In this document: in pieces, positions 11,019 to 21,717 of the stretch | Position numbering within the stretch: the stretch's first letter is position 1 | Layout of the letters: every line of letters begins with the position of its first letter | DNA from: Podospora pseudocomata | Taxonomy: Eukaryota > Ascomycota > Sordariomycetes > Sordariales > Podosporaceae | Length of the DNA: 64,000 bases | NCBI RefSeq assembly: GCF_035222375.1 | Contig: NC_085889.1 | Coordinates: 4,278,001 to 4,342,000 of the forward strand | Direction of reading: 5' to 3' | The notes under the pieces: generated by a model | Seen by the model: the letters and a program-made list of their open reading frames with translations, nothing else | Told to the model about the DNA's origin: nothing | Database searches by the model: none | Translations under genes and position numbers: made by a program

Positions 11019-12256
11019 TCAGAGAGTGTACCACCTCAGGTTCTGTCTCATCATGGATGGCTCGGCATTGCCATCCGCGACACTGCTGCCTTCCTCGCTG
11101 ATCTTGGAAAGGGGCCTAGTGTCACCCGAGTCAAAGGCGGTGTTGATGGTGTGGACAAAACCAGTGTTTGACAAAGTAGGGGTGGGGATGGTGGTTGTGA
11201 TAACCAAGGGCTCCCCAGGCTTGGGTAGTTTGGAGTAAGGGTTGGCTAGAGAGTGGGGGAGTGGATTGCTCGATTGACCTGGCCGTTGCCTCTGCGGCCA
11301 TGGAGGCGGCGGTGTAAAACTGAAGGACCGGCGGCGGTGATGACATCCATATCGTCGAGAGTAACCTTCTTCACGGTGTTATGATTGGTGATGGGTGGCT
11401 TTGTCTGGCCAGTCTCAACATCAAGCCTCGGCCTTCCCCTCGGCTGATCAGTCCACAAGGAGCCATCCCCAGTGCGAACGCTACCGGGAGCTCCAAGAGT
11501 TCCCAAAGGAGACCGGCGGTGGTGGCGTAGGCTTTGCCATGACGGTGGCATCAGTAAAAGATGACTTCTTCTCCCGGCTCGCACCACCATCATCCATTTT
11601 GTCCTCATCATTATTTTTTTCTTTGGCCTCTTCTTGCCTAGCAGGAGCTGCTTCGGCTTCCTTCTGGCCATCAGGGATGGCAACTCGCGGCGCACCACAC
11701 CTCGTGTAGATGTCGATGCAGATAATGCCGAGAATCATGGCTGGCATGAACCCCACGATGGCCCAGATGACAAATGCGTGGCCGGTGTTTTTATCGGTGT
11801 ACCAGATCCCTTTTTTCTTTCGCAGCCTGAAGCGGATCCTTATTAGCGATTGCACATGGCATGGATGGATAGATTGAAACCGGAGAACTTGAACAATACC
11901 ACAACAGGCGGATGGGGTTTTTCAACCACGGCAGTACCCGAGGGGTCAGGGGTCAAGGGAATGATGGACGACGCGGTCAGCGTTGAGACCATGAGTGTCG
12001 AGGTAACCGACGTGGATGTCGGGATCAGCACAGGATGGGCCGGGGACGGGACTGCCACCCGGAGGCGGGGAGTAGCGGGTGAGAGGGGTACTGAACGAGA
12101 GATGGCATCGTCAATCTCGTCGGGAGTCCGTGGCATGGGCTCCATCACCACACGATAGTCAGCTTCATAGTACGGGTGCGGGTAGTTCTAGAGTTGACGA
12201 CGCAGGTGGAGGCGGCCTCGCACCGACTTCTTGTGTTCAGAAAAGGGAAGACGCAT
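11019..12256 (-). CDS. Probable single-pass membrane protein, reading frame interrupted
   Basis: Several reading blocks on this strand look genuinely coding but do not join by obvious introns. In order they are a start MRLPFSEHKKS near 12256; PHPYYEADYRVVMEPMPR with a Ser/Thr-rich stalk (~12180-11900); a transmembrane block HAFVIWAIVGFMPAMILGII flanked by KKKGIW and an acidic cytoplasmic tail (~11850-11530); and tail blocks GAPGSVRTGDGSLWTDQ and SKLPKPGEPLVITTT, ending RQNLRWYTL at 11019. The layout (extracellular S/T stalk, one TM, cytoplasmic tail) resembles fungal wall-sensor-like proteins, but I recognise no family. The frame changes between blocks need either unrecognised introns, assembly indels or decay. 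Gene presence is moderately sure; the exact structure is not. Confidence 0.4.
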
Positions 12257-13170
12257 CTTTTCGGCTTGTCTGTATCTTTGGGATTGTAAGATCAACGGAG
12301 AAAGAGGGCAAGAAAGCTGTCAACGAAACATTGAGGAGAGAATGAGAGCCGGGTGAGCGGACAGGACGGACGGAGCCTTGAAGAAACTACGAGGTTTTCT
12401 AAATGGCATGGTTTTCGGTTGGATTTGTTTGTGGCCTCGTGGGAGGATGCTGCAACCCTAAAAGGAGAGATATTGAGAGGGTTGAGGATTTTCGACGGCC
12501 GTGTGCGTTCATGATATGGTCGGCAAGCCATATGTGTGGTTAACTAAGGTAACCGATGATAAGCTCGCCTCGCAGAGAAAGTAAAATTCTTAAAAAAAAA
12601 AAAAAGGGGAAGGGGGGGGGGAAAGAAACCAAATACCTGTTTCGGATTTGAACTTGAAGCCTTTCCCAAGGAAAAAAGATGTTTGTCTAGGCATCCACGG
12701 TCCCCAAATCATAATTGACTATAAGACCAAGACCACGTGTCCGAAGACATTTAGGACTGTCGGAATTTGTTCCTATAAACCACGTTTAGGGTGGTAGACG
12801 GCAGGCAAGGCCTGTAGTGGGGGATTCGCACAGGTGGCAGGACAACACCCTCAACTGGTGGACATTTTTATCGCGAATTAAACGGCGGCTGGTGGCAGTA
12901 CAAAGTGTTAGTTTATACTAGAGGCACCAGCGCCGAGTCTCGGTTGGTTTTGTGCCATTATGATATCAGGTACTTGAGATAGAGGTAAAGGACGTTTTCT
13001 GTTTCATCCAATCACACACAGCCAGGCACGCATACGTCATCCAAGCCCAACAGAACTGGGCCCACCTGCGATAGACACACCAACACAAATTCATTATGGA
13101 TTATTTCTATGCATGAAAATAAACACCATACTTTGTGTTATGGAGCGGTTGAACATTGCACAACCAAATC
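12257..13170. other. Intergenic with A/G homopolymer tract
   Basis: About 0.9 kb between divergent genes. It carries a poly-A then poly-G run at about 12591-12621, a place where sequencing error is likely. No gene was recognised. Confidence 0.5.
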
Positions 13171-14808
13171 ATGATCAGCCACTCGCTTACCAACCTCATT
13201 TTCATCCGCATCTGCATTTTTCTCCTTGAATATGCCCTCTTCATCGAGCTCTCACTTCTCATTCTCACCTCACTCTTTTTCGGGCCTCAACCAACATCGG
13301 GCTCCCCCACAGCAATAGCCCTCAAACTATTCATCCTCACTCTCTGCATCCTCGAGATATCCTCCCTCCTCTTCCTCTATCTCCCCCACAAAGAACGCCT
13401 GCTCAAAAGCAAGGCTATCTACCCCTCCCCACCACTTACCCGCTCTCAACGTCAAGCGCTCTTCCAACAATGCACCGCCAACGTCCCCGACTGGCACCGT
13501 TACCTCCAACTCTGGTTCCTCAACGCCCCCCTCACTGAGATAAAACGCGACAACATCCGTGACTTCATCCTCTGGGGCTTCTTCGACACCGACTCAACCG
13601 CCCCTCTCACCCCTGAAATCGAACCCGAAATCGACAGCTACATCTCCCACATCGAGACCCTTTCCAATCGTAAATTTCCTCCCGGCCGCGGCAACTCCAC
13701 CACTGCGCTCCGCCTTACCTTTGATCCGATCCAAACCCGCTACAGAAGTATCATCTGGTATCTCCTCGTCTGTGCCATCGACGCCTTCACCCACCTCACC
13801 CTCTACCGAAACAACTTCTCCCACCACCGCCCCTATTACCCCCCTCCCCAAACCACAGCAACTGTCGTCTCTCCCAAAATATTCCACTCCTTCCCACCCC
13901 CAGTCCTATCCCACCTCTTCCCCCACCGCCCCCCCTCCCCGACAAACCACCTCTCTTACTACCTCCGTCCTCACCGATCCCCAACCCACAAACCGGTAAT
14001 CTTCCTGCACGGAATAGGCATAGGCCTCTACCCCTACCCACCCTTCCTCCTCTCCCTCCCCAAGGAAATCGGCATCCTCATCCTGGAAAACCTCCCCTTT
14101 TCCTCCCGCTTAACATGCCCCCCATTGTCCAAAACCCTCTTCCTCCAAGAACTATCCTCCATCCTCTCCCACTTACCGCCCTGCTGGGAGGAATTCACCC
14201 TCGTAACCCACAGCTACGGCTCCGTCCTCGCAACCCACATCCTATCCGACACCACCCTCTCACCCCGCGTCACCAGCCTGGTGCTAATCGACCCCGTGAC
14301 CATCCTGCTCCACCTCCCCGATGTGGCCTACAACTTCACCCGCCGCCAACCCGCCAAAGCAAACGAATGGCAGCTGTGGTACTTTGCCAGCACAGACCTC
14401 GGGGTAGGGGAGGGGTTGGGGCGGTATTTTTTCTGGAGGGAGAATATCCTCTGGAGGGAGGACTTGACGACCACGACGACCCAAAGGAGAAAAGTGGCGG
14501 TTGTGCTGAGCGGGAGGGATCTGATAGTTGATACCGGGACGGTGGCCAAGTACCTTGCTTGTGAAGAGGGGGATTGGACAAAGGAAAAGGATCACAGGTG
14601 GACAACAACAACAACAACAACAACAACAACAGCAACAGCAACAACTGACGTGCAAGCAAAAAAAATACACAAAACACGGGACGGGATAGAAATCATCTGG
14701 TTCCCCGAGCTAGACCACGCGCAGGTTTTTGAACAGAAAAGAGACTATCAACTTGTTGCTGAGGTGGTGGAGAGTTATTCTGGTCACAAAAAGGAGGACG
14801 GAAAATAA
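13171..14808 (+). CDS. Membrane-anchored alpha/beta hydrolase
   Basis: Single-exon, 545 residues from the ATG at 13171. Two hydrophobic segments (about residues 5-37 and 48-72) anchor the N-terminus. The C-terminal half is an alpha/beta-hydrolase fold. The oxyanion strand is VIFLHGIGIG (~276-285). The nucleophile elbow is VTHSYGSV, with Ser about 348. An acid lies in SGRDLIVDT (Asp ~450 or ~454), and the catalytic His is in ELDHAQVF (~516). The elbow is H-S-Y-G rather than the classic G-x-S-x-G, as in several fungal membrane-bound hydrolases. Substrate unknown: lipid or ester hydrolysis is inferred from fold. A Thr run at ~478-487 comes from an ACA microsatellite. Codon use is strongly C-biased in the third position. 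Confidence 0.85.
   Translation: MISHSLTNLIFIRICIFLLEYALFIELSLLILTSLFFGPQPTSGSPTAIALKLFILTLCILEISSLLFLYLPHKERLLKSKAIYPSPPLTRSQRQALFQQCTANVPDWHRYLQLWFLNAPLTEIKRDNIRDFILWGFFDTDSTAPLTPEIEPEIDSYISHIETLSNRKFPPGRGNSTTALRLTFDPIQTRYRSIIWYLLVCAIDAFTHLTLYRNNFSHHRPYYPPPQTTATVVSPKIFHSFPPPVLSHLFPHRPPSPTNHLSYYLRPHRSPTHKPVIFLHGIGIGLYPYPPFLLSLPKEIGILILENLPFSSRLTCPPLSKTLFLQELSSILSHLPPCWEEFTLVTHSYGSVLATHILSDTTLSPRVTSLVLIDPVTILLHLPDVAYNFTRRQPAKANEWQLWYFASTDLGVGEGLGRYFFWRENILWREDLTTTTTQRRKVAVVLSGRDLIVDTGTVAKYLACEEGDWTKEKDHRWTTTTTTTTTTATATTDVQAKKIHKTRDGIEIIWFPELDHAQVFEQKRDYQLVAEVVESYSGHKKEDGK
14602..14645 (+). repeat. ACA/ACN trinucleotide microsatellite (coding)
   Basis: About ten ACA units followed by imperfect GCAACA units inside the hydrolase gene, encoding a Thr/Ala run between the acid and histidine catalytic elements. 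Length changes would keep the frame. Confidence 0.85.
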
Positions 14809-14896
14809 CATCGTAAATAGGTTAGATATTTTCTATATATGCGTAGATATTTTCCATTTATATGTCGATAAATAAATAAATAAAAAAACACCCAAG

Positions 14897-15475
14897 TCAT
14901 GACCTCCCCTCCTTCACCTCCGCTCCGCCCCAACTCCTCAAGTTAACCTCCACAGGCGCCGACCCGCTCCGCACCACCACCATCACCAAATCCTCCACCT
15001 CCGACTGGTTAACAGCCTGGTGCTCGAGCCACGCAGGAATATACGCAAAGTCCCCCTTTCCGAGCACGTGGCGTTCGGGGTGCTGCTCGTCTTCGTCTTT
15101 TGGCTGGGCGAGGAGGACACCCGTGCCGGATGTCACGTAGATGATTGTTTCTTTGAGGGTGAGGTATATCAGGGTCATGGATCATTGCATGGTACAACAC
15201 TTTCAAGGATTATGTATCAAGTTTGAAAGGAAAGAAACAGAAGAAAAACGCACCTTGCTCTCCGTTGTGGTGTATTAAAGAGGATGATCGGGGCCTCACA
15301 ATGAGGACTGGCAAAGCGGGATATTGGTTGGTAGCATGCTCATCAAGCTCAACAGCTAGCTAAATGGTGGTGGGTGTTGGGAAGGGATGGATGGATGGAT
15401 GGATGGCCTTCCCACCCTCAGCCAGCCAACCGGTGCTTTCCATGCGTGGGCAAACCACGGTAACCCACTGATCAT
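14897..15475 (-). CDS. Small cupin-fold protein
   Basis: Coding block 15150-14897 joins a block at 15359-15254 through an intron at 15253-15151 (donor GTGCGT, acceptor CAAAG), giving IHHNGEQETIIYVTSGTG. A likely first exon begins with the ATG at 15475 (MISGLPWFAHAWK) and ends near 15430; its donor is not certain. Cupin motif 1 is HHNGEQ......G, and motif 2 is GDFAYIPAWLEHQAVN, which fits G-x5-P-x-W-x2-H-x3-N. Total length is about 130-135 residues, typical of single-domain RmlC-like cupins. Such proteins bind a metal and act as isomerases, dioxygenases or small-molecule binding proteins; the substrate cannot be read from sequence. A GGAT tetranucleotide run lies in the first intron. Confidence 0.65.
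15388..15406. repeat. (GGAT)n short tandem repeat
   Basis: Four to five GGAT units within the probable first intron of the cupin gene. Confidence 0.8.
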
Positions 15476-15508
15476 GGGGGCCCGGGAACAAGTAGGGGAC
15501 ATCGGAAC

Positions 15509-16843
15509 TTAAAACTCACCTGTCGCGCACATGCTCTCCGCCTGCCCAACTATGGCGTCCCTGCTGATAACCCGCGGCCCTTCTGCCGCTGGCGCTGGAG
15601 TTGGTGCTGGAGTCGGCGCTGCTGCTGGTATCACCGTTTTCGGGGATACATCTGTCCGGTCATCGGCTTGTTGGTCACCTGATGTGTGGTGCTCCGAGGG
15701 GGGGAGTATATCGGCGGATCTGGTCACAGATATGGATGCCGGCATGATCATGGGCAGGACCTCCTGGACGATTGGGATCAAGGACGCCATCGTGTGGAAT
15801 AGTTCACGCGCGTCCGGGATGTACATCCGTAGAGGTGTGGCTATGACAAAGTAGGAAGGCGAGTATGACGGACAGGACTTGGCCTGCGAAGTTGGCAATG
15901 GCACATGAGATGCGATGCTGAGTGGAGGTGGTGACTGTAACGGTGATGATTTGAGAGTGGTTCCGTTTTGGGATTTTTATCGTCGTCGGGTTCTGCTGAG
16001 GGATGGGTGAGTTGGCACAGTTGACGGTTGGGTATCAGGGGTCGGCCCCGGTGGTCGCCAGTAGCCCAAAAGAACAATTCGCTGGTTTCTCGTCTTTAGA
16101 TGCCGCCTGCTTTGAAGTCCGACACTGAAAGTCACACAATGCGCATCGGATGGTAATTGTGAGTCGTCTTCTGCCACCTTCCGGGTTGGTGAGCTAGCTG
16201 TCAACTGGCCGTCCAGAGCGATACCTGAGATCAGGAAACCTGCGGCGCAACCAGAATCGGGAGTGTTTGGTCCAATCGACAAAAGAGGGAGGACGTCGAT
16301 GATGTCTTGATGATATTGGGTGAAGTAAATAGCAAATGTGATTGAGTCGATGTCTGATGTTTCACTCTCATCCCGGAAGCTGAGGTGAGGATTGCGGTGA
16401 GGTCAGTGGAGCTGTGCTGTCCGTTGGGCTGCTTGATAAGGAAGGCGATAAGAAAGGTACTTCGTTGTACGTACATTTTGGGTGCAGTCTTGAAGTACCG
16501 CCTGTGACCCCACTCGAGCTTCACTGCCGGACCGGGGATGGCGGGCTTGAAGCTCCGACCGAGCAGCTCCTGCCGTCGCCACTAGCTTCGGTACCCAGTC
16601 CGGTGTCATATACACCTGCCCTATCTGGACCGTGATGGCATCTGCACAGGTGTCCCCTCCGCAATGGTGGCCGTCTTTATCACAGATCAGATACCCGAGC
16701 GCCGGTCCCGGGCAGCAGCTCGAACCCTGCACCTCGTGGTTGTGTGACATGTGGGGGGAAGGAGGGGTTCCCAGGGTGTCGTCGCGCGATGCGATATCTC
16801 GGGGATAAATGATGAGAGTCATGTCGATGATGCAAAACCTCAT
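15509..16843 (-). CDS. Poorly resolved multi-exon gene, cysteine-containing
   Basis: The best block runs from the ATG at 16843 to 16403. MRFCIIDMTLIIYP could serve as a weak signal or anchor. It is followed by a Cys-rich stretch (GSSCCPGPALGYLICDK, HHCGGDTCADAI) and YMTPDWVPKLVATAG, which reads like an extracellular domain of ascomycete secreted or membrane proteins. Further coding-looking blocks lie downstream on the same strand: ISGIALDGQLTASSPTRK (~16230) and IPIVQEVLPMIMPASISV with a PTPAPTPAPA tail, ending at 15509. I could not fix the splice sites, and two genes rather than one are possible. Family and role are unknown. Confidence 0.35.
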
Positions 16844-17042
16844 GCTAGCTGCCCTGTCGCTTTGTCTCCAACTTTGCCTTCTGCATCTGGTGGTGCGGGG
16901 TAGCTCTCTCCCTCCGATGTCTCCTGCCACCTCAGCTAAAAGTCCACCTTCCATTTTTTCTTGATAAAGAAGGGGAAAGAGCACCTTGATGGTAGAGGTG
17001 GAGTGAACCCCGCCTTTTCCCCATCTTTGACATCTCGAGGAA

Positions 17043-18765
17043 ATGCCGGCTGAAATGAGCCATCTTGAACACGACGCCGCAGTAGTGATGGGAGCCGCAG
17101 AACTCTCCAGGCTGGAGCTGCTCCCCCCTGAGCTGGTATACAGCATCTTATCTCACCTCTCACCCTTTGACCTTGTCGCTGTCTCGGCGACATCACGCAC
17201 CCTCTACACCCGTGCCAGCGCCGATCACCTCTGGCAAGCTCTGATTCAAGAAAACGTCCCTGGTATCCAAGTCAGGACTCCAGCACCATGCCGGAGCTTC
17301 AAAGCTCTCTACCGGGCCCATGATCCCTACTGGTACCTGCCAAAATACAAGATATGGTTCGCAGATGTCAACCTCACCGGCAGACTCATCATCGTCCGCT
17401 ACGACCCCCGAAGGGGCTGCATCGAAGGCTACCAACTCGTCGCCGCAAACCGAAGTCGCACCTTTCAACCCTGGGAAGCCAACCGCAACGTCTCGATTCA
17501 CCACTTTGACCCTGTCGTTCAACTTCACATGGACAAGACCATGATCCAGCTGGACGCCATCGACTCTGCCGACTCTCTTGCCTTCGACTCGGACAGTCCA
17601 GCTTGGGCCCGTTTCAACACCATCAACCTCCGCCTTGTCCGTTCTCGCACCTCCTCGATGGAAGGCAACTTTTCTCGCTCACCCTCCCCAGCTTCAATCG
17701 CTCCGCCTAAACCCTCACGTCTCCTCTCCGAGCGTCAAATGCAGAATTACACTGACTCGATGTATGCAACCATCTTCCACACCCGCGTCCTTTCCTCCGA
17801 CGAGATCTCCTTCTGCGCCTCCCCCAAGTTTCCCTACGGCTTCATCTGGCCACCCCCCGCCATCCCCTCGGGCCACCGCGTCTTCGGAACAGCCGCCAAG
17901 CTCTCCGGTGGACGGCACTTCAAACCAGAGACCCGCCCCTCCTCCCGTTCCGATCTCTCCGACAAGGCCTTTGTGATCAAAACATGGCTTGCCACGCGCA
18001 TCCCCGGCCGAGCTGTTTACAATATGTCCGTCATCGCAGATCCGTTAGCCGTAAGCATGATGAACCTGCCCCTTGCCGTGCGGGGAGACGACGCCGTAGA
18101 CGACGCCGTAGACGACGACGTCTCAATCCGGATGCAGATAGGGCAGGAACTCGCTACTTATGCCACACTGGACCCGAAACTGTACACCCCGACAAAAGAA
18201 AAGCCGTTTAGGGGGATCTGGGTAGGGGATTACTCGGGTCACGGGTGTGAATTTCTTCTTGTCACGCAACCAGATGATGAGACGCCTTTTGATGCCGAGA
18301 GTATCCAACCCCGTGAGGAAGAGTCAGCCGACGAGTTTGAGAAGCGAAAACACGACGAAACTGTCTATCGTGGTCCGCTGGAGGCGATTAAACTTACGGG
18401 TGACCCTAACGTTCCCCGAGGGGAAGTAACCTTTCGAGTTGCGGACCTAGGAGAAAGGGGGCTCATCAATATCTGCCAATATGAACCGTTTGAGGGGGTG
18501 AGGATTGTGAAGAGCCAGGGACATGTGGGCTCGACGGGATTTGTCAATGGTGAGTTCTTCTTCGATCTATCTACCTGTGGCGGGAGGGACGAGGATGATG
18601 GCTGACAGACCCCATAAATTTATTTGGGATGGCGCGACAGATAGCTTTATTGAGTCGCAGTTGTTGCTGATCAGCCACGATAGGCTGGCGCAGTATTGGT
18701 CTGAGTTTGGCCATGTGAGTTTCCTTCAGAGGGTGGATATTGATGGGTTCTTGGCCCCAGCGTAG
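17043..18765 (+). CDS. F-box protein
   Basis: Exon 1 is 17043-18549 and exon 2 is 18641-18765, giving 543 residues. The 91-nt intron has donor GTGAGT, branch GCTGAC and acceptor GCGACAG. The junction restores the family's C-terminal block, reading DSFIESQLLLISHDRLAQYW. The F-box lies at about residues 24-65 (LELLPPELVYSILSHLSP..LVAVSATSRTLY...ASADHLWQALI). The remainder is the conserved, mostly beta-strand region seen in fungal F-box proteins of this length. The expected role is substrate recognition in an SCF ubiquitin ligase, binding Skp1 through the F-box. A short DDAVDDAVDDDV repeat sits near residue 350. The substrate is unknown. It is convergent with the sulfite oxidase gene. Confidence 0.88.
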
Positions 18766-18960
18766 AGAGCTTTTTTGGGGTTGTGATGGTGGTGAGATAC
18801 AGATTGGCTATTTGCATAGAGCGGCTTGCTCCGAGGTGTAAATCATGATCAAATTAATGTATTAGGACCAAATAATTGGCATTTTCCTGTCTGAGGCGCC
18901 ATGAAACCTCAGATATATCCCCAAACGCCATATTTACCAGACCGTCCCCAGCCAGCACCG

Positions 18961-21018
18961 TCACTTGCCATTCCCAGTACTCTCAGAAGCAGCCCTCATC
19001 CCCTCCCTAACCTCTTCCGCCTCCTTCCTGAACCCACACCCATACGTCTCCCCCGTATTCCACACCAACCCTCCCTTACCCCCGTTCCCCTTGGTGCACT
19101 CGGGACAAATCTTTACCCTATGCCACGCCGTCGCCAGGTTGCCCCGGACATTATATATCCCCTTGTGGCTCTCCGGCTGGGTATTGTAACTCTCGTCCGT
19201 GGCCTTGACAATAAGCGTGGTGCACTGCTTCTTAGGCAACTGTCCCATCAAGCTCACCGACCGGCCGAATCCATCCTCGCAGTCCTGCCCAACCTTTGCC
19301 AGGGCCGGGGGTAAGGGGACAGTGGGTGGGAGGGAGAGGACGGGAAGAGTACCGTTGTATCTCCACCTTGTCCACCCCCAGCTCTTGTTCCCATAGCACG
19401 GCGTGGCTGGGTTGGAACAGTCGTCCACGAGCTGGGCCTGGTCCCACGTCGCGCCGCCGTCGAGGGAGACATCAACGCGCGTGATTTTTCTGCCCCCGCC
19501 AGAGTAGGCGTATCCCTGGAGGGCAATGGGTTCATTGTCCGGTGTTGTTTCCGGACAGGGGGTGTTGCCGTCAGAAGAGGTCGGTTTGGGGGTGAAGCCC
19601 ACCTTTTGCGGTGTAGCCGCCATATCAATCGTTCTCCCCCCCCCATTCACCCTCTCCCCACTTCCAATACCTCCCCCCGGCATCCAAGAAACTTTCTTGA
19701 CACACTCCCCCACCCAGACCCCCGTTATCGCGCTCGTCACCGGCATCTCCTGTATGCTCGGCGCCTTGTCCCAATCCTCCTTGCCCCCTTCGTTCGGCCC
19801 AAAGCTCTTGTAATCCCTCCTCTGCCACTGACTCGTCGCCTCCTCGTCCGAGATGACAATCCTGCGCAGCCACTTTACGCTCCTGGCAGCCACATTCCCC
19901 GGCACCACCACCCTGAGTGGGAACCCGTGATCCCTCGGGAGTGTTTCTCCGTTCATCCCCCACGCAAGCAGCACGTCCCCGTGTTGGTCGGTCGCTTTCG
20001 GGAGCGGTATACTGGCCGAGTAAGCCTCCCTGCCGACAAACCAAGCGTGCATATCCTTTTCGTTCTCTTGTTGTTCCAACTCGAGCCCAGCATCTTTTAG
20101 GATATCTTTCAGCTTCACGCCCTCCCAAACCGCGTTACTTATCGCGCCGACCCCCCACTGCAACCCGTTCGTTTTCCCTGCGTGTCGCGTCATGTCATTC
20201 CTCCTGTTTCCACTGCACTGCAACGTTGCCGTAACCCTCTCCGTTTTAAATCTATTTTTCAGCTCCCCAATCGTATACCTCCTCTCCTCCCCATCAGGCA
20301 ACTCCACCACCAACTCCCCCCCATCCTCTTCAGGAACCCACATATGATGCCGCACATAAAACATCCCATTCTCGGTGTAAAACCCCTTATCCAGCTCCTG
20401 ATTAGGCGGCTCCGCGTTCCTAGGCTTGTAAGTGTGCGTTATAAGTCTTTTGTCCCGCACCGGATCGTTTACGAATGGGTCTTCGATGCTCGTGGCGGGT
20501 GGTTTCCCGTCTGGGCCGAGGTCGGAGGGGTGGATGTACCCGATTAGATACTCTTCTAGGATCTCTTTGACGTGAGGGGAGTTGTGGATGGTGAAAATTT
20601 CCCAGTAGGGCTCTAGGGAGCCGCCGGCGGCGCGGAGGATGATGTCCCCGCCTGGATGGGCGGGGAGCCAGGAGGTGATGTTGTAGACTTTGTTGTTGAG
20701 GGTTACCCATGGTTCGGGGGAGGTGGGGCCGTGAGACTGGTGGATTTCGGAGAGGTGGTAGAGCGGGAGGGAGGGGGAGGGGGAAGGGTCGAGGGAGGAG
20801 GTTTCGGATTTGGATAGGAGAGGGAGGGTGAGGAGGAGGGAGGTGGTTAGGAGGAGGCTGGCGAGGTGGGAGGCTTTGGGGGGTGGTTTTGGGTGATGGG
20901 GTGGGCTGGTGGTGTGTAGCGGTCGAGGGAGAAGTCGGAGGTTGATCGGGGGGGCGCGTCGGGGCCGGCTACGGTTGAGGAGGGAGGTGATGGCTATTCG
21001 GGGGATGCGTGTCGCCAT
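18961..21018 (-). CDS. SUOX: Sulfite oxidase (cytochrome b5 + molybdopterin domains)
   Basis: Catalyses sulfite to sulfate oxidation, passing electrons from the molybdenum cofactor to a b5 heme and on to cytochrome c in the mitochondrial intermembrane space. Intronless, 685 residues from MATRIPRIAI; the open frame extends upstream to another ATG, but this one begins a typical mitochondrial leader rich in R, S and L. A hydrophobic segment at ~51-69 would act as a stop-transfer anchor. The cytochrome b5 domain is ~84-165, with heme ligand His121 in HPGGD and a second His at 145/149. The Moco domain has the Mo-ligating Cys268 in LQCSGNRR. The C-terminal dimerisation domain contains GYAYSGGGRKITRVDVSLDG. 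All key features are present. This is the animal-type layout rather than the plant heme-less form. Confidence 0.93.
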   Translation of the reverse strand: MATRIPRIAITSLLNRSRPRRAPPINLRLLPRPLHTTSPPHHPKPPPKASHLASLLLTTSLLLTLPLLSKSETSSLDPSPSPSLPLYHLSEIHQSHGPTSPEPWVTLNNKVYNITSWLPAHPGGDIILRAAGGSLEPYWEIFTIHNSPHVKEILEEYLIGYIHPSDLGPDGKPPATSIEDPFVNDPVRDKRLITHTYKPRNAEPPNQELDKGFYTENGMFYVRHHMWVPEEDGGELVVELPDGEERRYTIGELKNRFKTERVTATLQCSGNRRNDMTRHAGKTNGLQWGVGAISNAVWEGVKLKDILKDAGLELEQQENEKDMHAWFVGREAYSASIPLPKATDQHGDVLLAWGMNGETLPRDHGFPLRVVVPGNVAARSVKWLRRIVISDEEATSQWQRRDYKSFGPNEGGKEDWDKAPSIQEMPVTSAITGVWVGECVKKVSWMPGGGIGSGERVNGGGRTIDMAATPQKVGFTPKPTSSDGNTPCPETTPDNEPIALQGYAYSGGGRKITRVDVSLDGGATWDQAQLVDDCSNPATPCYGNKSWGWTRWRYNGTLPVLSLPPTVPLPPALAKVGQDCEDGFGRSVSLMGQLPKKQCTTLIVKATDESYNTQPESHKGIYNVRGNLATAWHRVKICPECTKGNGGKGGLVWNTGETYGCGFRKEAEEVREGMRAASESTGNGK

Positions 21019-21717
21019 GGATGGTGGAGGCTGTGTGTGTGTAGATTTGGTAAGCTTTGTGCAAATGTCAGGAAGGAGTTTAGATAAAAGAATACAAACC
21101 GGTCCAGAGATATCTTCACGTTTTCTCTCCACAAACCCAACAGGATGGAAGGGTCATCTGATCGCCTTGTTGTACAGGGAACAACATAAGACACGGGCGT
21201 CGGAAGCGGCTGCGGAAGCGAACACGGCATTGGGGGCGGTCGGACACCTGCTAGCAGTCATCCAATCTCTGCCCACCACGCAGCGGCCGCGCTGTTCACC
21301 GCCAGACGAACACGATAGGAAGCCATACCAGAGCAAGATTCAGTTGGGCAGCCGATGGTTGCCGTCGATAGAAAGAAGTTGTTGCGTCAGGGTCCAGCCA
21401 AGCTGCACGTCGGGAGCGTTCCGATTCGAAAACACCTCCTGTGATTGGCCAACCGACAGCTTCACAAGCCCGCCTGGAGCCCGCGCCAGCGCGGCGCTGC
21501 GCCGCTGTGGAGCAGAAGCTTTTCCCCGGATTTTCAGCGGCTTCGACGGCGCCTTGGCTCTGAAACTAGCCCTGTCTTGGCGGTGCAACCACAGTCCACA
21601 CTTCTCATCAAAGGCAAAGAGGAAAAAAAACACTGGTACCAATCCAATTCCAACTGCCTTATTTTGCTGTGAGATTGTGTAACAAGAAAAAACAACAAAA
21701 AAGGAAACCCTCTCCAT
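21019..21717. other. Intergenic, no gene seen
   Basis: About 0.7 kb between the sulfite oxidase 5' end and the 3' end of the giant gene. Short frames only. Confidence 0.5.
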
